Positions 43,693 to 50,848 of a DNA stretch of 52,217 bases are shown piece by piece (within the stretch, counting starts at the first letter, position 1; each line of letters begins with the position of its first letter). The position numbers and the translations under genes were made by a program. Source of the DNA: Desulfobulbus sp. (GTDB lineage: Bacteria > Desulfobacterota > Desulfobulbia > Desulfobulbales > Desulfobulbaceae); assembly GCA_011051875.1 (NCBI GenBank), contig DRKI01000074.1, forward strand, positions 1 through 52,217. Reading direction: 5' to 3'. The notes beneath the pieces are model-generated. The model saw nothing but the letters and a program-made list of their open reading frames with translations, did not search any database and had not been told where the DNA came from.

Positions 43693-44201
43693 ACAGGCCG
43701 GAGCACGAAAATCTGAACAGCCAAAGGCGTGGCCCCCATGCGGCAATCTCCCTGGGGGCCGCCCTCGGTATCCTCGCCCTGGTCGCGGCCGGACAGGTGT
43801 GGGCGCATGGAGTGCGGGGGACAACCGTGCCTGAACAGACGGCCTGCCTGCAGGCCGAGTATGATGACGGCGAACCCATGAGCTATGCGCGGGTTGAGAT
43901 ACAGGCCCCAGGTTCCGAGCTTCCTTTCCAGTCCGGCAGGACCGATCGTAACGGTCGGTTCTGCTTCCTGCCGGACATTCCCGGTGCCTGGGGGCTGGAG
44001 GCCAGCGATGCAATGGGACACAAGCTCAGACTCTTGAGCAGGATCGATGAAAACATGGTCCCGTCCACCGACACCGGTAATATGAAAGGAATGTACCGCG
44101 ACGGTCCCTGGGCGCGAAGTATGAAGATCGTCGATGGTCTTGCCGTTATCTTCGGATCAGCCGGTCTTATCGCCTGGTGGCGAAGCAGGAAGAGATGTTG
44201 A
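43689..44201 (+). CDS. NikL/carboxypeptidase-regulatory-like anchored periplasmic protein
   Basis: A 170-residue protein with an N-terminal hydrophobic signal or anchor (about 20-38, ending VWAHGVRG), a beta-sandwich domain (about 42-115) and a C-terminal membrane helix (about 147-163) with a basic tail WWRSRKRC. The domain reads YDDGEPMSYARVEI, then GRTDRNGRFCFLPDIPG and DAMGHKLRL, matching the NikL/CbiL periplasmic components of nickel/cobalt ECF transporters. The mature part begins with His-Gly after AxA-like cleavage. Overlap with the DUF4198 gene and 10-base spacing to the repeat lipoprotein show a single operon. A periplasmic metal relay is inferred. Confidence 0.7.
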   Translation: MNRPEHENLNSQRRGPHAAISLGAALGILALVAAGQVWAHGVRGTTVPEQTACLQAEYDDGEPMSYARVEIQAPGSELPFQSGRTDRNGRFCFLPDIPGAWGLEASDAMGHKLRLLSRIDENMVPSTDTGNMKGMYRDGPWARSMKIVDGLAVIFGSAGLIAWWRSRKRC

Positions 44202-44211
44202 GGAGGGAGCG

Positions 44212-46047
44212 ATGCATGTATGGCCTGCCCGGATTCCCCCGTTTCCGGGAACTGTTCTGCGCAATCGACGGCTTCTTCCAGCGGCAGCGGTGTTTCCTCT
44301 TCTCATGCTGCTGGCTTTTCTCCCGGCCTCCGGCTGCCCGGCAGCAACTGTTGTCCAGCCAGGTGCCTCCTCAACAGAGGAGAGACAGATCAGACACGAT
44401 ACGGACGGTGACGGCAAGATCGACCGGATCACCGTGTTCGACTCCAAGGGCGGTATGAAAAAACTTGCAGTGGACAGTAACAGGGATGGCATCATGGATC
44501 GTTTCCAATATTACCGAAACGGCCGGATAACCAGGATCGAACAGGATACGAATTTTGACGGAACAATCGACTGCCGGGATTACTTCACCGCAGGCAAAAG
44601 AAAACGGCAGGAGCGAACCAACAAGAAACAACAGGTATACCGGCTCGTTCTGTTTGATGAAAAAGAGCGACCATCCCTGATACAAGAGGATACCACGGGC
44701 AGCGGCTCTTTTGATACGGTTCATTACTTCACCAACGGCCTCCTGACCTCTTCAACCAGGGATACGGACGAAAACGGGAAAGTGAATGTCTGGCAAAGAT
44801 ATTCGGATGGCAAACCGGTCGAGCAGAAAACAGACAGCGATGAAGACGGCAGAATCGATGGCATTGTTCGGTACGACAGGGAAGGACTCCCCGAAACGAG
44901 CAGGCACGATCTCGACGGAGATGGCAAGATGGAGTGTTTCCGTCATTACCGGAATGGAGAACTGGTACAACAGGAGGAGGACACCAATCTCGATGGCATA
45001 ATGGACTCGGTGATCATCTTTCGGGACAACCAGCCAATCGAGCAGAAAACAGACTCCAATCTTGACGGCAGGTTCGACACCTTTACCACCTTTCGCAAAG
45101 GCATCCCACTGACCAGGAACAGGGACACGAATCATGACGGTAAACTTGATTCATTCACCACCTTCGATGCCAGCGGTCAAGTGAAGGAACGTAAGAAAGA
45201 CACAAGATATTGCGGACAAATCGACAGGATCGAATCTTTTGCACAAGGTGTACCGGTCCGCGTCCAATACGATACCGATGGCGACGGATTTCCGGAAACA
45301 GTCACCTATCTGAAAAACCGGAAAATGGATCGACAGACCAGGGATGAAAATCGTGACGGCAAGCCGGAGATCACCATTTTCTTCGACAAGGAGGGGCAGC
45401 GGCAACGGATCGAGATCGATACGGATTTTGACGGAAGGCCCGACTGCTGGCAGAAGTATGATCATGGTCAAATCAGCAGCCAGGAACAGGATGAGAATAA
45501 AGACGGCAGGGTTGACCTGAAGATATTCTTCAAAAAGGGAAAAAAGGTCCGGCTTGTTCAGGACCGTGATCACGACGGCTATTTTGAAATTACCGAGTGG
45601 TTTGACAAACCGGAATGGTCCATGGTCATGGAGCAGGATGTAAACAGGGATTCCAAGGCTGAGTATCGGTTTTTTTACAAGGACGGCGTGTTACGACTCA
45701 AAGAGGTTGATGAAAACGGCGACAATCGGCCCGACCTCAGGGAACATTACAGTAAAGATGGCAGGCTCCTTACAAGCGAGGAGGAGGACGGCAATGCCAA
45801 CAGATTGAATATTGTCTGGTTCTACAATGCAGCCGAAGAACCTGTACGGGCGGAAAAGGATACAGATAACGACGGTCGGACCGATACCTGGTTCTTTTAT
45901 GAACAAGGCCGGTTGACCGCGGTCGAGGAAGACAGCAACAGGGACGGCAGGCCCGATCTGTGGGAGCGATACGACGAGACGGAAACCCTGACAAGGCGGG
46001 AAAGAGATCTGGATTTTGATGGCAGACCAGACCTGGTCGAACCGTGA
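44212..46047 (+). CDS. lipoprotein of about 23 tandem 24-residue Asp-loop repeats
   Basis: A 611-residue protein I cannot assign to a named family. After a signal sequence with a lipobox-like ASGC (cysteine near residue 43), almost the whole chain is a tandem array of 24-residue units starting around residue 63. The unit is D-x-[DN]-x-D-G-x-x-[DE] followed by about 15 residues with an aromatic pair and a [GN]-rich turn, e.g. DTDGDGKID, DSNRDGIMD, DTNLDGIMD, DSNRDGRPD. Twenty-two units keep the Asp loop; one (after DTNFDGTID) has lost it and units 17-19 are weak. The loop resembles calcium-binding EF-hand/dockerin/TSP3 loops. The GAGGAGGGA ribosome site fixes the ATG at 44212. Position among TonB genes suggests a surface or periplasmic metal-binding partner of the receptor. 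Confidence 0.75.
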   Translation: MHVWPARIPPFPGTVLRNRRLLPAAAVFPLLMLLAFLPASGCPAATVVQPGASSTEERQIRHDTDGDGKIDRITVFDSKGGMKKLAVDSNRDGIMDRFQYYRNGRITRIEQDTNFDGTIDCRDYFTAGKRKRQERTNKKQQVYRLVLFDEKERPSLIQEDTTGSGSFDTVHYFTNGLLTSSTRDTDENGKVNVWQRYSDGKPVEQKTDSDEDGRIDGIVRYDREGLPETSRHDLDGDGKMECFRHYRNGELVQQEEDTNLDGIMDSVIIFRDNQPIEQKTDSNLDGRFDTFTTFRKGIPLTRNRDTNHDGKLDSFTTFDASGQVKERKKDTRYCGQIDRIESFAQGVPVRVQYDTDGDGFPETVTYLKNRKMDRQTRDENRDGKPEITIFFDKEGQRQRIEIDTDFDGRPDCWQKYDHGQISSQEQDENKDGRVDLKIFFKKGKKVRLVQDRDHDGYFEITEWFDKPEWSMVMEQDVNRDSKAEYRFFYKDGVLRLKEVDENGDNRPDLREHYSKDGRLLTSEEEDGNANRLNIVWFYNAAEEPVRAEKDTDNDGRTDTWFFYEQGRLTAVEEDSNRDGRPDLWERYDETETLTRRERDLDFDGRPDLVEP

Positions 46048-46051
46048 AGAT

Positions 46052-46069
46052 CTTGCGGGCTGCCGCAAG
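46052..46069 (+). other. perfect hairpin between repeat lipoprotein and exbB
   Basis: A seven-base perfect stem CTTGCGG/CCGCAAG with a GCTG loop five bases after the lipoprotein stop. No T run follows, so it is more likely an mRNA stabilising or processing site than a terminator. Confidence 0.4.
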
Positions 46070-46204
46070 GTAAAAACACTGATTAAGCAATTAGATTGCA
46101 GCCGACCAGGGGGAGCAACTCTACGATGTTACCTGCCACGAACCTGTAACCGGTGGATATCTGCTGCGCAATGACTCAATCCGCATTGACGAGGGTGCAT
46201 TGAA

Positions 46205-46810
46205 ATGATCGAATTGTTGACAAAAGGCGGGGTGCTTGTGATTCCAATCCTGCTTTGCTCTGTTTTGGCCTGTGCCATCTTTTTTGAACGGCTCATCCGT
46301 TTTGCCAGGATGAGAAGCCGGGGCTCCGGTCTGGCGGAAAAAATAGCAGCGGAGTTCGTCTCCGGAAACGAACAGGGAGCCATGAAGACCGCCGAGGAAA
46401 GTGATTCACCCATAGGGCGTGTTCTGGCCAGGGCCATGGAAGTTCAAGGCGATGACCGGGAAATGCTGGAAACTGTGATCGTGAATGCCATTGACGAGGA
46501 GGTACGCGACCTCTCCTCCCATGTCCAGGCACTGGCAACAATCGGCAACATAGCCCCTTTGCTCGGCCTGCTGGGAACAGTGATCGGTATGATCAAGGCC
46601 TTCATGGTGATCCAGGAAATGGGCGGCAAGGTAAATGCCGCCGTGCTGGCTGGAGGTATATGGGAGGCCATGTTGACCACTGCCGTCGGTCTGGCGGTTG
46701 CCTTGCCGACCATGGTGGCCCACAGTTATCTTGTGGCAAAAATCGATCAGTATGAAGCAAGACTTCAAAACGGCTCTGTGACCTTTATGAAAACCATTAC
46801 CGGTAAATAG
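46205..46810 (+). CDS. exbB: ExbB/TolQ/MotA family proton channel
   Basis: A 201-residue inner-membrane protein that, with ExbD, turns proton motive force into TonB energisation. Three membrane helices are visible (about 8-28, 110-133, 148-172) with the cytoplasmic loop between the first two. The conserved segment NIAPLLGLLGTVIGM and the third-helix GIWEAMLTTAVGLAVALP match the family. The ATG is 157 bases after the lipoprotein gene; no separate promoter is obvious. exbD follows after nine bases. The gene has the same lower G+C as the rest of the island. Confidence 0.92.
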   Translation: MIELLTKGGVLVIPILLCSVLACAIFFERLIRFARMRSRGSGLAEKIAAEFVSGNEQGAMKTAEESDSPIGRVLARAMEVQGDDREMLETVIVNAIDEEVRDLSSHVQALATIGNIAPLLGLLGTVIGMIKAFMVIQEMGGKVNAAVLAGGIWEAMLTTAVGLAVALPTMVAHSYLVAKIDQYEARLQNGSVTFMKTITGK

Positions 46811-46819
46811 GAGGCAGGG

Positions 46820-47227
46820 ATGCTGGTGCACAGAAAAAAAAGGCCCCGCTACCAGATTCAGACTCCCCTGACTTCACTGATAGATATTGTCTTTATGCTG
46901 CTCATCTATTTTCTCCTGACAACCAACTTCATCGTGGACGAGGGAATAAAGATCAAACTCCCCCGGGCAAAAGCTGCAGCACCCCAGACCCGGCAGGAAA
47001 TAACAGTGTATGTGGATCGGAAAGGGCGGGCATTTCTAAGAGATAGAGAGATGCGGGAAGAAATGCTGTTCAAAAAGCTCAAAGAGATGCTCAAGGGGCA
47101 GCAGGACAGGCTGGTGGTGGTCAAGGCAGACCGGGATGTGGTCTTGAACAAGGCAGTAAAAATCATGGATATCGCAAAGGCAGCCGGTGCCGGCAAGCTG
47201 TGTCTTGCCACGGAAAAGGACTTCTGA
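46820..47227 (+). CDS. exbD: ExbD/TolR family energiser protein
   Basis: A 135-residue protein with a short basic cytoplasmic N-terminus, one membrane helix (about 17-37) and a periplasmic domain. The proton-path aspartate is D22 in LTSLIDIVFML, corresponding to the conserved Asp of ExbD. The periplasmic part has the ITVYVDRKG and RLVVVKADRDV strands typical of ExbD/TolR. It lies between exbB and tonB with spacers of nine and three bases, so the three proteins are made together. Confidence 0.92.
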   Translation: MLVHRKKRPRYQIQTPLTSLIDIVFMLLIYFLLTTNFIVDEGIKIKLPRAKAAAPQTRQEITVYVDRKGRAFLRDREMREEMLFKKLKEMLKGQQDRLVVVKADRDVVLNKAVKIMDIAKAAGAGKLCLATEKDF

Positions 47228-47230
47228 GCG

Positions 47231-47911
47231 TTGACGACCCAGCCAGGAAAAGCAAAACCGAACAGGCTCCTGCCCAGCCTGATACTTCTCTCCCTTGGCC
47301 TGCACCTGCTGTTCCTGGTGCATGTCGCGGGAAGATATCACCCCCGTGTCCCGACATACATCGAATTGACCGTGCAGGATGTGGCAAAACCTGCAGGAAG
47401 AACGATTCCCCGGCCGAAAAGGCGGCACCAGGTCCCGAAAATAACGGGTGCCAAAAAATTTCATATACAACACAAGCAATACCCTCTGCCTGCAGTAAAT
47501 CCTGCTCCGAAGGACACCACGCTGCCCGCCACCATCATGGAGGAAATCAGGCCACCTGACCTGCCGGTCCCGCCGGATCCCGAGTCCATAACCCAATGTC
47601 CAGCCACCACGACGCAATTCGGCACCGCCAACGATTATTTCGCCATGGTGAGACGCAAGATAGAGCGTCGGAAACAATATCCAGCCTCTGCCAGGTCACG
47701 ACATCTTGAAGGCAGGGTGACTGTCAGGTTCGTGATTAAGGAAGACGGAGGCGTAACAGCGGTCAGGATCGCAAAACGAGGACAGCATGGCATTCTGGAC
47801 AGGGCGGCACTGAATGCGGTGAAAGATGCCGCCCCTTTTCCAAAACCACCCTCGCATCTGTTTCAGGGCCCTCTTTATATAGAGATAACCATTGTCTTTA
47901 AATTGACATGA
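47231..47911 (+). CDS. tonB: TonB family energy transducer
   Basis: A 226-residue TonB protein. It starts at TTG (47231) with an AAGGA site inside the exbD end; no ATG is available before the membrane helix. The N-terminal helix (about 12-33) anchors it in the inner membrane, a Pro/Lys-rich stretch (about 55-120) spans the periplasm, and the C-terminal domain (about 135-226) has YPASARSRHLEGRVTVRF and AALNAVKDAAPFP, the usual TonB-C pattern. It closes the operon; dedicated receptor, ExbB, ExbD and TonB together make the system self-sufficient. Confidence 0.88.
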   Translation: MTTQPGKAKPNRLLPSLILLSLGLHLLFLVHVAGRYHPRVPTYIELTVQDVAKPAGRTIPRPKRRHQVPKITGAKKFHIQHKQYPLPAVNPAPKDTTLPATIMEEIRPPDLPVPPDPESITQCPATTTQFGTANDYFAMVRRKIERRKQYPASARSRHLEGRVTVRFVIKEDGGVTAVRIAKRGQHGILDRAALNAVKDAAPFPKPPSHLFQGPLYIEITIVFKLT

Positions 47912-48057
47912 ATCTCCTGGAAGCGAGGAAAAGTTAAGCAGCAGGTCTCCCGAACTCTTCCCCGGGTCGCTTCCCTGCACACGTCAGGCCACCTGGCATC
48001 CCGGCGCAGAGCCTGCTGGGTCACAGGGACAAATCTGCCCCACTTGCCCGCAAACCC

Positions 48058-48087
48058 TTGACATCAGCATGTCCCGCTGTTTAGGTT
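48058..48087 (+). promoter_or_regulatory. promoter of the dsrE-like gene
   Basis: A perfect TTGACA (48058-48063) and a TAGGTT -10 (48082-48087) are 18 bases apart. This places the transcript start downstream of the in-frame ATG at 48069 and supports the start at 48150. Confidence 0.5.
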
Positions 48088-48149
48088 GCCGGGCAGAAAG
48101 GTCTTTTTTATTCATCCAGTCTTTTGCGGAAGTTACCAAGGAGGTTCAC

Positions 48150-48512
48150 ATGGCCGAGAACGTTGTTATTGTCCTGTCCTGCGGAACAGATAACCCCAAC
48201 CGTTCGACCCGGGGTATCCACCTTGCCACCATCGCCCACAAGGAAGGAAAAAACGTGACCGTCTTCCTGCTCGACGAGGCGGTCTACCTGGTCAAAAAAG
48301 GGGTAATCGACCATTTGCAGGCCGCCACCGGCGATATCGCCGACGACCTGATGACGTACCTCCAGGCGCACAATGTACCGCTTCTGGCCTGCACTCCCTG
48401 CGCCAAGGCCCGCCAGATTACAGAAGATGACCTCATCGATGGCGCCCGCATGGCAACTGCCATGGAGTTGATCCGGCTCAGTTGCGATGACGCTGCCGTG
48501 ATCAGCCTCTAG
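48150..48512 (+). CDS. DsrE/DsrF-like sulfur-relay family protein
   Basis: A 120-residue soluble protein of the DsrE-like fold. Members carry persulfide sulfur on a conserved cysteine or act as small regulators. The pattern NVVIVLSCGTDNPNRSTRG, KNVTVFLLDEAVYLVKKG and LLACTPCAKAR is visible; the pair in CTPC (residues about 89-92) includes the likely active cysteine. AAGGAGG lies seven bases ahead of the ATG. The gene is monocistronic and its end overlaps the convergent PAP2 gene by 11 bases. Confidence 0.82.
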   Translation: MAENVVIVLSCGTDNPNRSTRGIHLATIAHKEGKNVTVFLLDEAVYLVKKGVIDHLQAATGDIADDLMTYLQAHNVPLLACTPCAKARQITEDDLIDGARMATAMELIRLSCDDAAVISL

Positions 48513-49194
48513 ACTCTCCCGCCTCCGACCGGGGCGCATCCAGGCGCATGAGCAGGGCCAGTACCGCGCCGGTCAGATAGACCAGGCCGCCGGCCCAGAG
48601 GACATCGCTCAGGAAATGGCCGCCCTGCAGGATCCTGGCCCAGCCCACGGCGAGCCCGTACAGGGTGCCGCCGGCCAGGAAGGCCAGGGCCAGGGTCCTG
48701 TGGCGGCGGCGCAGCACGAACCAGGGCGCGATGAGAAAAAAGGCCACCGAGGCGTGGCCCGAGGGGAAGGAACTGTTGCGGCCCGTGCTGCCGGGCTGCC
48801 AGATTTCGGTGAACCGGTGGCTGCCGCCGAACTGTACCACCTCGCGCGGCCGGGCCCGGCCCACGTGATCCTTGAGAGCCACATTCACCAGCAGACCCGG
48901 TCCCAGGGCAAGAAGAAGAATGATGAACAGGGCGTCCCGGCGTACTCTTCGCCAGCGCGTGGAAAAGAAACCCGCCACCAGGAGGAGTAGGCAGACACCG
49001 GCCAGGACAAAGGCCGGCAGGGGCGCCCAGCGGTAGAGCAGGCCCCACGGCGGCCGCTCCACTCCGGGCCAGGAGTTGTCCGGACCGACCACCGTCCCGG
49101 CCAGCCGGAGATCCAGGCCGGCCCACCAGATCACCAGGGTCAGCCCCACCAGGACAAGGGCTGCCAGCGCTATTTCCACCAGTCGTCTCTTCAA
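48502..49194 (-). CDS. PAP2 family membrane phosphatase
   Basis: A 230-residue polytopic membrane protein of the PAP2 superfamily, which remove phosphate from lipid A, undecaprenyl-PP or phosphatidylglycerol-P on the periplasmic side. Five to six hydrophobic segments are visible. The three catalytic motifs are KDHVGRARPRE (K-x6-RP), SSFPSGHAS and ARILQGGHFLSDV (the third usually SRxxxxxHxxxD; the Ser is Ala here). The LPS-type phosphatases LpxE/LpxF are plausible, given the divergent ArnT-like gene 55 bases away. The exact substrate is not shown by the sequence. Confidence 0.87.
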   Translation of the reverse strand: MKRRLVEIALAALVLVGLTLVIWWAGLDLRLAGTVVGPDNSWPGVERPPWGLLYRWAPLPAFVLAGVCLLLLVAGFFSTRWRRVRRDALFIILLLALGPGLLVNVALKDHVGRARPREVVQFGGSHRFTEIWQPGSTGRNSSFPSGHASVAFFLIAPWFVLRRRHRTLALAFLAGGTLYGLAVGWARILQGGHFLSDVLWAGGLVYLTGAVLALLMRLDAPRSEAGESRG

Positions 49195-49249
49195 TGCCGC
49201 TCCTCAGACGTGCTTACCGATTTCCGACTCCTGATACCACCTATCGACC

Positions 49250-50806
49250 ATGACGACAACAACTGAAACCGAACAGCTCCGGACCGCCTGGCTCATCCTG
49301 GGACTCGCCCTGGTGATCCGCATGCTGCTGAGCGGCTCCTTTCTCCTGGTCCCGGACGAGGCCAACTACTGGCAGTGGAGCCGCTACCTGGCTCTCGGGT
49401 ACCATGATCATCCGCCCATGATCGCCTGGACCATCTGGCTGGCCACCCGCATCTTCGGCCAGAACGAGTTCGCGGTCCGGCTGCCCACGGTCCTCGGGAT
49501 CACGCTCTGTTCGGTCTACATGTGCCTGCTGGCCCGGCGCATCTTCTCCGGCCGCGCCGCCCTGTACACCGCCCTGCTCTCCCAGGGGGTTCTTCTGTTC
49601 AACGGCGCCGCCCTCATCGCCACCCCGGACGGCCTTCTGCTGCCCTGCTGGGCCGCGGCCTGCTATCACGCCCACCGCGCCCTGGAAGAGGACACCGGCA
49701 GCCAGTGGCTGCTCACCGGCCTCTGGTTCGGCCTGGGGCTGCTCTCCAAGTACACCATGCTTCTGTTTCTGCCATCGCTCTTCCTGTGCATGGTTTTCAG
49801 CAGGTGGCGCAGCCGCCTGGCCTCGCCCCGTCCCTGGCTGGGATTCCTCCTGGGATGCGCCCTCTTCACCCCGGTCATGATCTGGAACGCCCGCAACGAA
49901 TGGGCCACTTTCCGGCACGTGCTCTACCAGGGCGGCATAGACAACGCCAGTCTGATCACTTTCCGCTTTATCGCCGACTTCCTCGCCACCCAGGCCGCCC
50001 TGCTCTCGCCCCTGGTCTTTCTCCTCCTGCTCGCCGCCTGGCTGCGGCCGGCACGTGATGACATCAACGGGCTTCGATCCGGCGCCGTCTACCTGAACTG
50101 GATGTCCCTGACCACATTCGTGGTCTTCCTCCTGCTCTCCCTGCATGTCCGGATCTATGGCAACTGGGCCGCCACCGCCTATACGGCCGGCCTGGTCCTG
50201 GTTGCCGGCCGTTTTGGCGCCGGCCGCGGCACGACCGCCGGCCGCCGCCGTCTCTGGACCGCCACCGTGGTCCTGGCCTGGGCCATGACCGTACCCGTCC
50301 TGGTCCAGGCCGTCTACCCCGCCCTGCCCCTGCCCATGTCCCTGGACCGGGTGGCCCGGGAGACGGTGGGCTGGGACGAACTGGGCCGCCGGATCTTCCT
50401 GGCCCGCAATACGATGCCGCGGCCGGAGCAGACCTTCATCTTCGGGCTCAGGTACCAGTATGCCAGCGAGCTGGCCTTCTATGTTCCCGGCCAGCCGCGA
50501 ACCGTGTCCATCAACCACTGGACCCGGCCCAATGTCTACGACTTCTGGGTGAGCGATGACATGCTCAGGGGAAAGGACGCGGTGGGAATTTACGAGTACC
50601 AGGGCATGGACAAACGGCTTGCGGACCTCTTCGACCGGATCGACCCGCCCGAGGCCATCAGGATCTACCGCCATTCACCCTGGTTCGGCCGCCAGCTCGT
50701 CCGCACCCTCTACCTGGTCCGCTGCTACGGCTTCAGGGGTGGCCAGCGTTGGCATCCGCGCGATGGGCACGATATCAGGGCCACAGAGCTGCAGACCGGG
50801 AAATAG
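49250..50806 (+). CDS. ArnT/GT39-like lipid-linked-sugar glycosyltransferase
   Basis: A 518-residue GT-C fold membrane glycosyltransferase. The catalytic acidic motif in the first periplasmic loop is PDEANYWQW, with YHDHPPM following, as in ArnT/PMT-like enzymes that use polyprenyl-phosphate sugars. About ten membrane helices lie within residues 10-345; the remaining C-terminal part is soluble and periplasmic. Such enzymes modify lipid A, proteins or surface glycans. Divergent location from a PAP2 phosphatase suggests joint envelope lipid remodelling. The donor sugar is unknown. Confidence 0.82.
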   Translation: MTTTTETEQLRTAWLILGLALVIRMLLSGSFLLVPDEANYWQWSRYLALGYHDHPPMIAWTIWLATRIFGQNEFAVRLPTVLGITLCSVYMCLLARRIFSGRAALYTALLSQGVLLFNGAALIATPDGLLLPCWAAACYHAHRALEEDTGSQWLLTGLWFGLGLLSKYTMLLFLPSLFLCMVFSRWRSRLASPRPWLGFLLGCALFTPVMIWNARNEWATFRHVLYQGGIDNASLITFRFIADFLATQAALLSPLVFLLLLAAWLRPARDDINGLRSGAVYLNWMSLTTFVVFLLLSLHVRIYGNWAATAYTAGLVLVAGRFGAGRGTTAGRRRLWTATVVLAWAMTVPVLVQAVYPALPLPMSLDRVARETVGWDELGRRIFLARNTMPRPEQTFIFGLRYQYASELAFYVPGQPRTVSINHWTRPNVYDFWVSDDMLRGKDAVGIYEYQGMDKRLADLFDRIDPPEAIRIYRHSPWFGRQLVRTLYLVRCYGFRGGQRWHPRDGHDIRATELQTGK

Positions 50807-50848
50807 AGGACACCAGGAACGTTACGTGCCAGGGACCGGGGCAGGGCC

